DNA of 64,000 nucleotides from Leptofilum sp965223285 (lineage in GTDB: Bacteria; Chloroflexota; Anaerolineae; Promineifilales; Promineifilaceae), in the NCBI RefSeq assembly GCF_965223285.1, contig NZ_OZ244997.1:6076001-6140000 (forward strand), written 5' to 3'. Shown piece by piece: positions 53,213-62,392 of this stretch; positions within the stretch are counted from its first letter, which is position 1; every line of letters begins with the position of its first letter. The notes beneath the pieces are model-generated. The model searched no databases. It saw only the letters and a list, made by a program, of their open reading frames with translations, and was not told the DNA's origin. The position numbers and the translations under genes were made by a program.

Positions 53213-54400
53213 ATGAAACGTATCTTCCAAAATCCAATCTTCCTCATTCTTGCCCTTGCTGGTTTTGTGAGCCTCGGCTGCCAGGCAGCCACCCTGTTGC
53301 CAGCCGAAAGCGGCAACGGCTCTGACGTTGATGAAGACGCGGTTGTGGCAGCGGCCGTTGCCACCGTATCGGCTCAGGCAAATGTCATCGACATTAGTGC
53401 CCCTGCCCAATCTACTGAAGTTGTCACCGCCGATCTGGAAAACCGCTTCATCGAAATTTACAACCGAGTCAATCCAGCCGTGGTGCACATCTTTGTTTTT
53501 GACGATGATGGCCTCTTTTTAAGCACCGGCAGCGGCTTCGTGGTGGATTTGGAGGGCAATATTGTTACCAACAACCATGTGGTGACTGGCGGTACCGAGT
53601 TCGAGGTGGTGTTTGCCAGCGGCGACCGCAGCCGTGCCGACTTGAGCGGCGCAGATGTAGACAGTGACTTGGCGGTCATATCGGTAGATAGTTTGCCAGC
53701 AAACGTGCAGCCTGTACCATTAGGTGATTCCAGCAGCTTGCAGGTGGGCCAATTTGTTATTGCTATTGGAAACCCCTTTGGCGAAGCTGGCTCGATGTCC
53801 ATTGGCGTTATCAGTGGCCTGGGCCGCACTATCGAAAGCCAGCGCGTGGTGGCCGGTGGCAACTTCTCAATTCCGCAAGTGATTCAAACAGACGCCGCCA
53901 TTAACCCTGGCAACTCCGGCGGCCCGTTGATCAACCTCAATGGCGAGGTGATTGGCGTGAACAGTGCCATCCTGTCTGCCACAGGTGAGAACTCTGGGGT
54001 GGGTTTCACAATCCCCGTCAACGCCGTCCGCAACATTGCCCCGGCCCTCATCGCTGAGGGAGAGTACGTCTACCCGTATTTGGGTATTAGCATGTGGCCA
54101 CAGGCGTTTACCATTCGACAGCTAGAAGTGCTGGATTTGCCGCCCAATGGCGTTTACGTGACGGGCGTTTTAGAAAATACACCTGCCGATGCTGCCGGGC
54201 TTGTCGGGAACAATTTGTCGGTATCATTTACCAACGACGGCGATTACATCACGGCCATCAACGATCAACCTGTTCGGACTTCGGATGATTTATTGAGCTA
54301 TCTGGTTTTTGAAACGATCGTTGGCGAGACTGTCGAGCTGACGGTCATTCGGGATGGTGAAGAAATTAAATTGCCACTTACGCTGGGGGAACGGCCGTAG
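53213..54400 (+). CDS. HtrA/DegP-like serine protease lipoprotein
   Basis: 395 residues. Lipoprotein signal ending GFVSLGC, acidic linker, trypsin-like domain with catalytic triad: His in IVTNNHVV, Asp in DVDSDLAVI, Ser in GNSGGPLINL. A single C-terminal PDZ domain (about 290-390; NTPADAAGLVGNN) follows. It should degrade misfolded proteins at the outer membrane face. ATG at 53213 has AAGGA about 9 nt upstream. Confidence 0.94.
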   Translation: MKRIFQNPIFLILALAGFVSLGCQAATLLPAESGNGSDVDEDAVVAAAVATVSAQANVIDISAPAQSTEVVTADLENRFIEIYNRVNPAVVHIFVFDDDGLFLSTGSGFVVDLEGNIVTNNHVVTGGTEFEVVFASGDRSRADLSGADVDSDLAVISVDSLPANVQPVPLGDSSSLQVGQFVIAIGNPFGEAGSMSIGVISGLGRTIESQRVVAGGNFSIPQVIQTDAAINPGNSGGPLINLNGEVIGVNSAILSATGENSGVGFTIPVNAVRNIAPALIAEGEYVYPYLGISMWPQAFTIRQLEVLDLPPNGVYVTGVLENTPADAAGLVGNNLSVSFTNDGDYITAINDQPVRTSDDLLSYLVFETIVGETVELTVIRDGEEIKLPLTLGERP

Positions 54401-54531
54401 CTCAATTTACGGCCGTTGCCTCCAATTAAAATTTTCCACATAACGGTAACATCGTGGCCACCCCGCTATTCCTCACCGTTATCACACTGCCTCAATCCCT
54501 TAACTTTTTCTTTCACGAGACAGGAGGTTAC

Positions 54532-55632
54532 ATGATCACCCAAGATCAATTCCAGGCATTGTTATCGTTTGAACCTAGCGAGCAAAAAGTGCTGAGTTTG
54601 TACCTAAACACCGACAGCAGCGAGGAACCTACTGAAGCAATCAAGCTAAAAGCAAAAAATCTGCTGCGCCAAGTCAGTGGGTTGGCAGCAGATGTTCAAG
54701 CAGTAGAAACGTATCTGAACCATAGCTTCGACTGGAAATCACCCGGACTCGCTCTGTTTAGCAGCCGGGGTGGTGACTTTTTTGAATCGTTCCCGACGGC
54801 CGTTTCCTTCCGCAACCGGCTACGCGTGACCCCCAAACCGTATCTGAAGCCGCTGGGGCATTTGTTGGAGCATTATGCCCATTATGGTGTCATTCTGGTT
54901 GACCGCGTTGGTGCCCGCTTTTTTGCCTACCATCTAGGCACCCTGCAAGAGAGCAATGGCTTTTTGGGTGAAGAAATTCAAAAGCTGAAGCAAGGGCGTG
55001 GTTCCTCAGCCATTGGGCGGCGTGGGGGCGTTGGGGGCGGCAGCCGCGAAGAAGAAAACGCGCGGCGTAACCTGCGGGATGCTGCCAATGCGGCCGTAGA
55101 CTTTTTTGGCAATAAGCCCATTCGCCGCCTGTTTTTGGGCGGTACGGCCGAAAATACCGCCCAATTCCGTGAGCTACTCCCTAAACAGATGCAAAGCTGC
55201 CTGGTTGGTAGTTTTGTGATGGACATGAACGCTGGCGAGCATGAAGTGCGAACCGAAACGTTGAAGCTGTTACAAACCGCCAATGCCGAGCGAGAAAAGA
55301 AGCTGATAAAAACATTGGTGGGAACCAGTGCCAGCGGCGGCGCGGCCGTTTTGGGTCTGGACGATACGCTGGAAGCCATTAGCAACCGTCGGGTGCAAAC
55401 CCTGCTGCTTAGTGATGGTTTCCAGATGCCGGGCTATGTAGATTACAACTCTGGCTTTGTGGTGGCGAATTTGGCCAAAAGCCCGTTGAGTGACCGTGAG
55501 TTAACGGCCGTTGATGACGTGATCGATAGTGCCTTCACCCTCAGCTTAAACCAGGGGGCGCATGTAGAGGTGATCCGGGATGATCCTGATCTGGAAAATG
55601 CAGGCAACATCGGCGCGCTGCTCCGCTTCTAA
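54532..55632 (+). CDS. baeRF-family (bacterial eRF1-like release-factor domain) protein
   Basis: 366 residues. Three-domain layout of Vms1/eRF1-like proteins: an N-domain ending FFESFPTAVSFRNRLRVTPK, a middle region RVGARFFAYHLGTLQESNGF with a basic Gly-rich loop (GRGSSAIGRRGGVGGGSREE, in the place of the catalytic GGQ-type loop), then NLRDAANAAVDFFGNKPIRR and a C-domain with VLGLDDTLEAISNRRVQTLL. This fits baeRF10-type proteins thought to act on ribosomes or peptidyl-tRNA. ATG at 54532 has AGGAGG 5 nt upstream. Confidence 0.78.
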   Translation: MITQDQFQALLSFEPSEQKVLSLYLNTDSSEEPTEAIKLKAKNLLRQVSGLAADVQAVETYLNHSFDWKSPGLALFSSRGGDFFESFPTAVSFRNRLRVTPKPYLKPLGHLLEHYAHYGVILVDRVGARFFAYHLGTLQESNGFLGEEIQKLKQGRGSSAIGRRGGVGGGSREEENARRNLRDAANAAVDFFGNKPIRRLFLGGTAENTAQFRELLPKQMQSCLVGSFVMDMNAGEHEVRTETLKLLQTANAEREKKLIKTLVGTSASGGAAVLGLDDTLEAISNRRVQTLLLSDGFQMPGYVDYNSGFVVANLAKSPLSDRELTAVDDVIDSAFTLSLNQGAHVEVIRDDPDLENAGNIGALLRF

Positions 55633-55644
55633 AAATTTGAGACT

Positions 55645-55680
55645 GGAGATTAGAGAATGATTCTAAAATCTCTAATCTCC
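55645..55680. repeat. 12-bp inverted repeat
   Basis: GGAGATTAGAGA (55645-55656) and TCTCTAATCTCC (55669-55680) pair perfectly with a 12-nt loop just after the baeRF stop. Followed by TTCCC, not a T-run. Could slow transcription or be a remnant repeat. Confidence 0.7.
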
Positions 55681-55707
55681 TTCCCTATCAACTATTCCCC
55701 CCCTTTA

Positions 55708-56358
55708 ATGAAAATCAAAGAATTTGTTCATAATTTGGCAACGGCCGTCCCCCCGCAACATTGCACCAACCCGTACGCCGAGGAATGGCCACTTCGACAT
55801 GGCTCAGCGCAGGCGTTTGCCCACCAACGCCGCCACAATTTACAAACGTACCTGCAACTGATGATACAGCAACAGCCAAAACAACTTTTGGTTGGCGAGG
55901 CACCGGGCTATCGGGGCTGTCGGCTCACGGGGATTCCATTCACCAGCCAGCACATTTTGGCGACATTGAGCACCCGGTTCGGGTTAGAAAGCAACCCGTT
56001 CCAATCAATTCCTGAATGGACGGATGTCAATCGTGAGGCAAGCGCGACCATCGTCTGGCGTACCATTAACGAATGGCGACCGCTGCCGCTTTTATGGAAC
56101 GTCTTTCCCTTTCACCCTCACCAGCCCAACACGCCAAAATCGAACCGTACCCCCAAAATGAGCGAGATAGCATTGGGAAGGCCATTCCTCCATCATCTGC
56201 TCCACCTATTCCCAGGCATCAAAATTGTGGCCGTTGGCAAGAAAGCTGCCGGGGCATTGGCGCGGTGGGAATTGACGCATACGGCCGTTCGCCATCCCTC
56301 CCGTGGCGGCGCAAAACAGTTCCAAACAGGGATGAACACGCTGCAAAAAATCTTGTAG
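55708..56358 (+). CDS. Uracil-DNA glycosylase superfamily protein
   Basis: 216 residues. LLVGEAPGYRGCRLTGIPFT matches the UDG motif A region (GEAPG), WNVFPFHP the base-recognition strand, IVAVGKKAAGAL the third strand and VRHPSRGGAKQF the C-terminal His loop. No Cys cluster, so not family 4. It may excise a damaged base, or be a family member of unknown specificity. ATG at 55708. Confidence 0.82.
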   Translation: MKIKEFVHNLATAVPPQHCTNPYAEEWPLRHGSAQAFAHQRRHNLQTYLQLMIQQQPKQLLVGEAPGYRGCRLTGIPFTSQHILATLSTRFGLESNPFQSIPEWTDVNREASATIVWRTINEWRPLPLLWNVFPFHPHQPNTPKSNRTPKMSEIALGRPFLHHLLHLFPGIKIVAVGKKAAGALARWELTHTAVRHPSRGGAKQFQTGMNTLQKIL

Positions 56359-56382
56359 CGTGGGGAAACTTTCGGGTATAAT
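56353..56382 (+). promoter_or_regulatory. Promoter of the DUF4129/DUF4350 operon
   Basis: TTGTAG (56353-56358), 18-bp spacer, TATAAT (56377-56382). The start would be near 56389, directly at the ATG of a 15-codon leader frame. Confidence 0.65.
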
Positions 56383-56389
56383 TTTCGTT

Positions 56390-56437
56390 ATGCCAGTTCT
56401 TACGCTCTCCCCACATCAACCCCGGAGGAACAGATGA
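56390..56437 (+). CDS. Putative 15-codon leader peptide, translationally coupled
   Basis: ATG at 56390, 8 nt after the -10 box, opens MPVLTLSPHQPRRNR and a TGA that overlaps the next gene's ATG as ATGA (56434-56437). The ribosome-binding site GGAGG of that gene lies inside this frame. It would be translated as a leaderless mRNA. Function could be purely coupling. Expression unproven. Confidence 0.4.
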   Translation: MPVLTLSPHQPRRNR

Positions 56438-57354
56438 ATCATACAAATTTGCTGGATTTACGGCCGTTGTCCATTGGCGAACTTTTCGACCGCACCTTTC
56501 GACTATTTCGCAAGCATTTCTTTGTTTTTCTAGGCATTGCCGTCATCACGCAGTTGCCGACGATCATGCTCCAACTGCTTTTAGTTGTATTTTCTGGCGA
56601 CTTAACAAATCCTGAAGGGTTCTTGTTGACTGAGCAACCAGAACAACTTCTTTTACCATTCTTTCTATTTGGCATCGTCATTGCCATTGCCTCCCTCATT
56701 TTTACCCAAATTGGTACGGCCGCTATTACCAAAGCGGTCTCAGATAGCTACTTGGGGCGAGCCGTTAGCTTTGATGGGGCATTTCGTCGCATGGGTAACT
56801 CCTGGCTGCGCCTCATTGCGGCAACCCTTATGGGCGGCTTGCTGCTGGTTCTCATGTTCATTCCGGTTGGTCTCATTGCCATTATTCCTTGCCTGGGCAT
56901 CTTGATTGCAATTCCCACATTCATTGTGCTTGGAGCAGTAGCCAACATCATTTTCTCCTTGCTGCCACCAGTCGTCGTGCTGGAGAATTCAGGCACTATT
57001 GATTCCCTTAAGCGAGCTTGGGAGCTGGGCAGGAAACGTTTTTGGTGGGTATTTGGCTATTTGTTTTTATTAGGCTTGTTGACCGGAATCATTGTTTCTG
57101 GGCCAGCTGCTTTGTTAGGTTTTCTTATTCCGGTTATCATCGGCGATATCAACCCAATCACGCAGGCAATTATTCAGCAGACGGTCTCATTGGTGTTAAC
57201 GGCTGTTTTCTTGCCTATTCGTTTTACCGCCATCACCCTGATGTATTTTGATTTGCGTATCCGCTATGAAGGTTTCGATTTGATGATCCTGGCCTCAAGT
57301 GATAATGAAACTGACTCCGATCTCTCTAATTTAACTGGCAAAATAGGATTATGA
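56434..57354 (+). CDS. Polytopic membrane protein, paralogue of the next gene
   Basis: 306 residues with about six helices. Starts LRPLSIGELFDRTFRLFRKH, then two helix pairs, VVVLENSGTIDSLKRAWELG in a cytoplasmic loop and a Gly/Leu-rich tail. The pattern resembles the GDPD-type membrane domain or DUF7544 proteins. It and the next gene are clear paralogues (SIGELFDRTFRLFRKH and SMSQLLDRAIRLYRNN). Last 4 bp overlap the next ATG. Confidence 0.8.
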   Translation: MNHTNLLDLRPLSIGELFDRTFRLFRKHFFVFLGIAVITQLPTIMLQLLLVVFSGDLTNPEGFLLTEQPEQLLLPFFLFGIVIAIASLIFTQIGTAAITKAVSDSYLGRAVSFDGAFRRMGNSWLRLIAATLMGGLLLVLMFIPVGLIAIIPCLGILIAIPTFIVLGAVANIIFSLLPPVVVLENSGTIDSLKRAWELGRKRFWWVFGYLFLLGLLTGIIVSGPAALLGFLIPVIIGDINPITQAIIQQTVSLVLTAVFLPIRFTAITLMYFDLRIRYEGFDLMILASSDNETDSDLSNLTGKIGL

Positions 57355-58391
57355 CCGCACTCCCTAATAATTTACAGCCATTGAGCATGTCTCAACTGCT
57401 GGATCGCGCCATTCGGCTGTATCGCAACAACTTTTTGCTGTTCGTTGGCATTGTGGCCATTGCTCAAATTCCAGCAACGGCCGTAAACATGGTCGGCCTC
57501 TGGCTGGCACCCACCCCTGAATTTGGCTTTGATCCCGCCGCCACCGTCACCGACATTTGGCTGCAAACGTTTGAAAGCATGGGCTTCGGCAATAATCCGT
57601 GGGTCTGGCTGGGGCGACTGGTTACATTGCTGCTGGTGCAGCTAGCCACGGCGGCCATGACCAAAGCCGTCGCCGAAAATTACCTGGGGCATAAAATAGG
57701 CCTGTTTGACGCCTACCGCAAAATCGGGCTTTCTGGATTTACTTTATTGTTAGCCACATTTATCGGCATATTTTTCATCATCGCGCTCTTCATTTGGTGG
57801 GTTGTTGTGCCGTGCCTTGGCTGGTTGACGGGCCTGGGCATGATATTTTTCTTCGGGTTGGTTGTGCTACCGCTCGTGGCACCGGTAATCGTGTTGGAAA
57901 AGCGTGGTGCCATGGCGGGGCTACAACGCGCCTGGGATTTAGCCAGACGGCGTTTTTGGTGGCTCATTGGCTTTATGCTGCTGTTGGGGCTGTTCGGGCA
58001 GCTTATTGTTACTGGCCCGGCCCTACTTTCGGTCTTCATTGTCGAAAGCACTGTCGGCAGCGGCTTAGACACAACCACCACCACGCTGGTTCAACAGGTA
58101 ATCGGCTTGCTTCTCAATCTGATTTACCTGCCCTTACAGCTTTCTTGCGTAACCTTACTCTATTTTGATGTGCGCGTTCGCACAGAAGGATTTGACTTAG
58201 CACTCTTAGCTTTAAGCGAAGAAGCAAACGCGGAAACGCTAGCCATGACCGCTCCCGCATTAGACAGCAAAGCCATCCCCAAATGGGAAGAAATGGGCTA
58301 TTTTGCACTAATCGAAGTTGCCATTATTGTGCTGTACGTTGCGCTGGTGCTCGGTTTTATTGTCCTAGCGTTGGGGATAGGCGGGCTTTGA
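57351..58391 (+). CDS. Polytopic membrane protein, paralogue of the preceding gene
   Basis: 346 residues with the same layout: LSMSQLLDRAIRLYRNNFLL, IVLEKRGAMAGLQRAWDLAR and a tail with one extra C-terminal helix (FALIEVAIIVLYVALVLGFI). The gene pair probably forms a membrane complex with the DUF4129 and DUF4350 products of the same operon. Stop overlaps the next ATG (TGATG). Confidence 0.8.
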   Translation: MTALPNNLQPLSMSQLLDRAIRLYRNNFLLFVGIVAIAQIPATAVNMVGLWLAPTPEFGFDPAATVTDIWLQTFESMGFGNNPWVWLGRLVTLLLVQLATAAMTKAVAENYLGHKIGLFDAYRKIGLSGFTLLLATFIGIFFIIALFIWWVVVPCLGWLTGLGMIFFFGLVVLPLVAPVIVLEKRGAMAGLQRAWDLARRRFWWLIGFMLLLGLFGQLIVTGPALLSVFIVESTVGSGLDTTTTTLVQQVIGLLLNLIYLPLQLSCVTLLYFDVRVRTEGFDLALLALSEEANAETLAMTAPALDSKAIPKWEEMGYFALIEVAIIVLYVALVLGFIVLALGIGGL

Positions 58392-59371
58392 TGGGAGTGT
58401 GGGGGAGACACGGCCGTTCCACCCTGCCGTTCATCATCCTAATTGCCATAGTGGTGGCCGGAGTACACCCCGCCACGGCGCAATCCAATGCCGTGCCGCT
58501 GGATGATTATTGGGAAACGATTGCCCAAATTCGGGATGATTTGAACGCGGCTGACGAAGACGACAACAGTGTGCGCAATACGGCCGTCACAACCCTCATC
58601 CGCATCACCCAAATTGAACTGGCAGACGGCCGTATCCATCCGATCGATCATACATATTTCATCCGCCAGCTAGAAAATGAAAATATGAACCACGAAACAG
58701 TGGCCACGCTGCTTACCGCCTACTACAGCAGCCGCCAGGGATGGCCAGACCCCAGCTTGCCCCAGCTAGACAAAGCCGCGTTCAACGATATTTTAAGCCA
58801 GCCACAGTTTGATTACGCGCCTGAGGAACCCAACTTCTTGCAGCGGCTGTGGCAAAACATCCGGCAGGCAATTGAAGACTTTTTCCTGCGGCTCTTCCCC
58901 GATGATAGCACCGTGCGCCTGCCAATCAGTGATCTGTTGGTCATTCTGGCCGCTGTGCTGGTGGCTGGCGTGCTCGCTTACGCCCTACGCGGACTCATTG
59001 GTGATTTCACCGCCGATGCTGCCATCTTTGCCGAAGAGGAGCTGGGCGGCGAGCCGCTCACCGCCGAGCTGGCTTTACAAAAAGCCCAGGAGCTTTCCAC
59101 AGGCGGGGATTATCGCACGGCCGTTCGCTACCTCTACCTCTCCTCCCTGCTGCTGCTAGAAGAACGAGGGCTGCTCCGCTACGATCGGTCTCTGACGAAC
59201 CGGGAATATTTACGCACCGTGGCCCACCGCCCCGAACTGGCCACCATCTTGCGCGAAGTCATCGACGTATTCGACCGCGTTTGGTACGGCTTCCAAACCC
59301 TCACGGCCAGCGAATATGACGTGTACGCTCAGCGGGTAGAAACGCTCAAGCAGCAAAAGGAAGCCAGATGA
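58391..59371 (+). CDS. DUF4129 domain protein
   Basis: 326 residues. Signal peptide or anchor (LPFIILIAIVVAGVHPATAQ), an extracytoplasmic helical region, a second helix (DLLVILAAVLVAGVLAYALR, about 200-220), then the cytoplasmic DUF4129 domain (ALQKAQELSTGGDYRTAVRY, RYDRSLTNREYLRTV, DVFDRVWYGFQTLT). Such proteins usually belong to MoxR/DUF58 operons. Start ATG 58391 overlaps the previous stop by one base. Confidence 0.9.
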   Translation: MGVWGRHGRSTLPFIILIAIVVAGVHPATAQSNAVPLDDYWETIAQIRDDLNAADEDDNSVRNTAVTTLIRITQIELADGRIHPIDHTYFIRQLENENMNHETVATLLTAYYSSRQGWPDPSLPQLDKAAFNDILSQPQFDYAPEEPNFLQRLWQNIRQAIEDFFLRLFPDDSTVRLPISDLLVILAAVLVAGVLAYALRGLIGDFTADAAIFAEEELGGEPLTAELALQKAQELSTGGDYRTAVRYLYLSSLLLLEERGLLRYDRSLTNREYLRTVAHRPELATILREVIDVFDRVWYGFQTLTASEYDVYAQRVETLKQQKEAR

Positions 59372-60522
59372 AACGCTTAAGCCGCGATTCATGGCTCGCC
59401 CTGGGCCTCTTCTTGCTGCTGACGCTGTTCACCACCATCACTGTGGTGCAGCAAGCCCAGGCATCGCTCACCGATCCGCCACTCGCTTCCTACTCTACCC
59501 AGCCCCAAGGCAGCCGCGCCCTCTGGCTTTACCTGGAATCCCAGCAGCTCCAGCTCACCGATTCAGTCGGTGAATCCTTTGGCATACCCAACAAGGTAGA
59601 CCTGGCCTTGGTGTTAGAGCCAACGGTGGCCTTCACCCCCGGCGAATGGGCCATTTTGCGTAGCTGGGTGGAAGATGGCGGCACGCTGCTGCTGGCTGGC
59701 ACCACGCAAGCTACCATCTCGCTGGCGCAAGAGTTGGATGTAAGTTATGGCTTGGTGCCGTCGGCAGATACGGCCGTCTCCAACCAAACCCCCTTGCTCA
59801 ACGCCCCAGCCCTCAACGAGATTCAAGCCGCCACGCCCTACTTTTTGCGCACGGACCGGGACGATTTTGTGACGCTGCTGGCCAATCGCGCCGGAAACCC
59901 CATCGCCATTGCCTTTGCCGAAGGAAACGGCCGTGTCATTCTCACCAGCCTTACCGAACCGTTTAGCAACGACGGGTTGCAAACCGAGGGCAATGCCGAA
60001 CTGGTGTTGAACCTGCTCAACGCCACCCCAAACCTGCGCAGCATCTGGTTCAACGAGTGGCATCACGGCATTCGTCCTCAAACCGACGGCGCGCTGACAT
60101 CCAGCAACTGGCTCCAGCGCACGCCGGGCGGACGCGCCCTTCTGCTGGTGTTGGCCATCATTTTTATTGGGCTGCTGCTGCGAGGCCACCGTTTTGGCCG
60201 GCCCGTGCCCCTGCGCGAAGATATTGTGCGCCGCGCGCCGCTGGAGTACATTACGGGCATTGCCAATTTAAGCAGACGAGCAGGACACCGAACGGCCGTC
60301 TTGCAACATTACCACGATCGGCTCAAGCGGGATTTGGGTGCTCGTTACCGACTCAATCCCAGCCTGCCCGACGAGGAATTTATTAACCAACTAGCCACTT
60401 ACCAGACCAATCTAGACACCGACGCCCTGCGCCAGACGCTGCAAAAGCTCTCCCAAACCAACGTCAGCGAAAGCGACATGGTGCAAATTGTTCGTCAAGC
60501 CACGATGTTTGATAATCGGTGA
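59368..60522 (+). CDS. DUF4350 domain membrane protein
   Basis: 384 residues. N-terminal helix (LALGLFLLLTLFTTITVVQQ), a Rossmann-like DUF4350 domain with YSTQPQGSRALWLYLESQQL and LRSWVEDGGTLLLAG, a second helix (RALLLVLAIIFIGLLLRG) and a cytoplasmic helical tail. Member of the same operon type as DUF4129. Overlaps the DUF4129 stop by 4 bp. The AAA ATPase (MoxR) and DUF58 genes that normally follow are absent here. Confidence 0.9.
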   Translation: MKRLSRDSWLALGLFLLLTLFTTITVVQQAQASLTDPPLASYSTQPQGSRALWLYLESQQLQLTDSVGESFGIPNKVDLALVLEPTVAFTPGEWAILRSWVEDGGTLLLAGTTQATISLAQELDVSYGLVPSADTAVSNQTPLLNAPALNEIQAATPYFLRTDRDDFVTLLANRAGNPIAIAFAEGNGRVILTSLTEPFSNDGLQTEGNAELVLNLLNATPNLRSIWFNEWHHGIRPQTDGALTSSNWLQRTPGGRALLLVLAIIFIGLLLRGHRFGRPVPLREDIVRRAPLEYITGIANLSRRAGHRTAVLQHYHDRLKRDLGARYRLNPSLPDEEFINQLATYQTNLDTDALRQTLQKLSQTNVSESDMVQIVRQATMFDNR

Positions 60523-60567
60523 GATGTAATCGGTAAATGGCATCAAGTCCTGGAAAATAATTACCGA

Positions 60568-60933
60568 TCATTCGCTTCTTCCGTACCGGTTGTAGCGAGT
60601 GAAGAAGTCGTGTTCGCCAATGAGGGTGGTGAGTCGCATGTGCAGGGGACGGCCGTCTTCCACCTCATAAGCCAACGTTACCTGATTGCCAATAATTTCG
60701 CGCACCAGCACCCAATAGGGAATTGTCATCTCCTCTTTTGGGCGCATCTCCCCATCTTTGGTTTCCTGACGGCCAGCCAGCAATTCATCCAGCCGCACTA
60801 AATATTTATCCGCCGCCGGGATCGTATCCAGAATCACCGCACGAAAAATTGCGCGAATAAAGTCACCATTGGGCAGCTTCCACACAAACTGCACGGGAAA
60901 CCACTCCCCCTCTTTTCGTTTTGCTTCAGGCAT
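60568..60933 (-). CDS. Conserved small protein of unknown function
   Basis: 121 residues, no signal or helix. Charged beta-rich sequence (WFPVQFVWKLPNGDFIRAIF, KYLVRLDELLAGRQETKDGE, IPYWVLVREIIGNQVTLAYE) resembling a small nucleic-acid- or protein-binding domain. Not recognised. Same strand as the ABC ATPase gene downstream in coordinates, with its own spacing of 145 bp. Confidence 0.7.
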   Translation of the reverse strand: MPEAKRKEGEWFPVQFVWKLPNGDFIRAIFRAVILDTIPAADKYLVRLDELLAGRQETKDGEMRPKEEMTIPYWVLVREIIGNQVTLAYEVEDGRPLHMRLTTLIGEHDFFTRYNRYGRSE

Positions 60934-61021
60934 AATTCTTTTCTAATTTGGCCACAGAGGATAAAGAGAGAAATGAGAAGAAAGCTGCTTCTCTAATCCT
61001 TCTGTGCGCTCTGTGGCAAAC

Positions 61022-61057
61022 AAAAAAAGCCGTCTCCCATGCGAAATGAGAGACGGC
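61022..61057 (-). terminator. Rho-independent terminator of the UgpC-like gene
   Basis: On the minus strand GCCGTCTC (from 61057) pairs with GAGACGGC and is followed by TTTTTTT (61028-61022). One ACGGCCGT copy overlaps the base of the stem. Confidence 0.88.
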
Positions 61058-61078
61058 CGTTTTAATCAACCAATTTGG

Positions 61079-62179
61079 TTAGCGAATAGCCTCTTCCGTA
61101 TTCTTGTCGAAGATATGCATGTTGCTCATATCCATTACCAGGCCAATCTTGTTGCCAAACCCAACGCTCATGCGCGTATCGACCGTTGCTACCAGGCTGT
61201 TACGGCCGGAGTTGAGGAACAGGTGCTGCTCGTGGCCCAACAGTTCAACTACCTCAACCGTTGCTTCCATTGGCGCAGCCTGAATGTTCACTGGCGCAAA
61301 TTCTGGTGCATGCACATGCTCTGGGCGCACACCAAAAATAATTTCTTTACCTACATAGCTGTCATATGCCTGCTTGCGGTCTTCCGGAACCTGAACGCGG
61401 AAATCGCCAGTATCTACATACAAATTGCCTTCTTCACCAATCAGCGTAGCATCGAAAAAGTTCATGCTGGGGCTGCCGATGAAACCGGCCACAAAAACAT
61501 TATCCGGAACGTTATACAGATTACGTGGAGAGTCGATCTGCATCAATTTACCGTCGCTCAATACAGCAATGCGGTCACCCATCGTCATGGCTTCTACCTG
61601 ATCGTGGGTGACATAGATGAAGGTCGTTCCTAGCCGTTTGTGCAGCTTGCTAATCTCGGCACGAGCCGTCACGCGCAGCTTGGCATCCAGGTTTGAGAGC
61701 GGCTCATCCATCAAGAAAACAGCGGGTTCACGAACAATGGCCCGGCCGACTGCCACACGCTGGCGCTGACCACCAGATAAGGCTTTGGGCTTGCGGTCGA
61801 GCAACTGAGCCAGACCCAAAATATCGGCCGCTTCTTTAACGCGCTTGTCAATTTCTGCCTTGGGGGTCTTGCGCAGCTTCAAACCAAAGGCCATGTTGTC
61901 GTAAACGGACATGTGTGGGTACAAAGCGTAGCTTTGGAAAACCATAGCGATGTCGCGGTCTTTGGGGGGAACATCGTTTACCACGCGGTCGCCAATGAGA
62001 ATTTCACCTTCGGTGATCTCTTCCAACCCGGCGAGCATCCGCAAATTGGTAGACTTACCGCAGCCGGAGGGGCCTACAAAAACCACAAACTCTTTGTCTG
62101 CAATTTCCATGCTAAGGTCGGTCACCACGGTGACGTCGCCGTATCGCTTATACACATGCCGATAACTTACACTAGCCAT
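61079..62179 (-). CDS. UgpC/MalK-type sugar ABC transporter ATP-binding protein
   Basis: 366 residues. Walker A GPSGCGKST, Q-loop MVFQSYALYPHMSVYDNMAF, signature LSGGQRQRVAVGRAIVR, Walker B FLMDEPLSNLDAKLR, switch THDQVEAM, then a TOBE domain (IIFGVRPEHVHAPEFAPVNI). This is the shared ATPase of carbohydrate importers; permeases and binding protein are not nearby, as is usual for a common ATPase. ATG at 62179 has AAGGAG 7 nt upstream; a longer start is rejected. Confidence 0.95.
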   Translation of the reverse strand: MASVSYRHVYKRYGDVTVVTDLSMEIADKEFVVFVGPSGCGKSTNLRMLAGLEEITEGEILIGDRVVNDVPPKDRDIAMVFQSYALYPHMSVYDNMAFGLKLRKTPKAEIDKRVKEAADILGLAQLLDRKPKALSGGQRQRVAVGRAIVREPAVFLMDEPLSNLDAKLRVTARAEISKLHKRLGTTFIYVTHDQVEAMTMGDRIAVLSDGKLMQIDSPRNLYNVPDNVFVAGFIGSPSMNFFDATLIGEEGNLYVDTGDFRVQVPEDRKQAYDSYVGKEIIFGVRPEHVHAPEFAPVNIQAAPMEATVEVVELLGHEQHLFLNSGRNSLVATVDTRMSVGFGNKIGLVMDMSNMHIFDKNTEEAIR

Positions 62180-62392
62180 TTGAATCTCCTTGTATGTGAA
62201 AGAATTTTTACCTTCACGCTCGCAAACAATCATTGCCAAAACGGCCGTTTCTTCTGCTCAATTTGGTTTAATCGTTTGTAAACTTGTGCTGTTTTTCAGA
62301 AATCCTAAACGAGGATGAGCAACTATAACGGCCGTTTTCACCACTGTCAAAAAAAATCACAAAAATGTCTAACTGCGTGGTGTTGATCGTAA
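62180..62392. other. Intergenic region
   Basis: 213 bp between the UgpC-like gene and the InsA-like gene. It holds two ACGGCCGT copies (62242-62249, 62329-62336) and the UgpC ribosome-binding site. GTTTGTAAAC near 62275 is a perfect 10-bp palindrome. No clear terminator for the InsA-like gene. Confidence 0.5.

Noticed and set aside
54440..54482. ATAACGGT/ACCGTTAT 8-bp inverted repeat with 27-nt loop as a further member of the twin elements
   Set aside because: Arms are short, there is no partner unit and no TTAA junction, so chance is likely.
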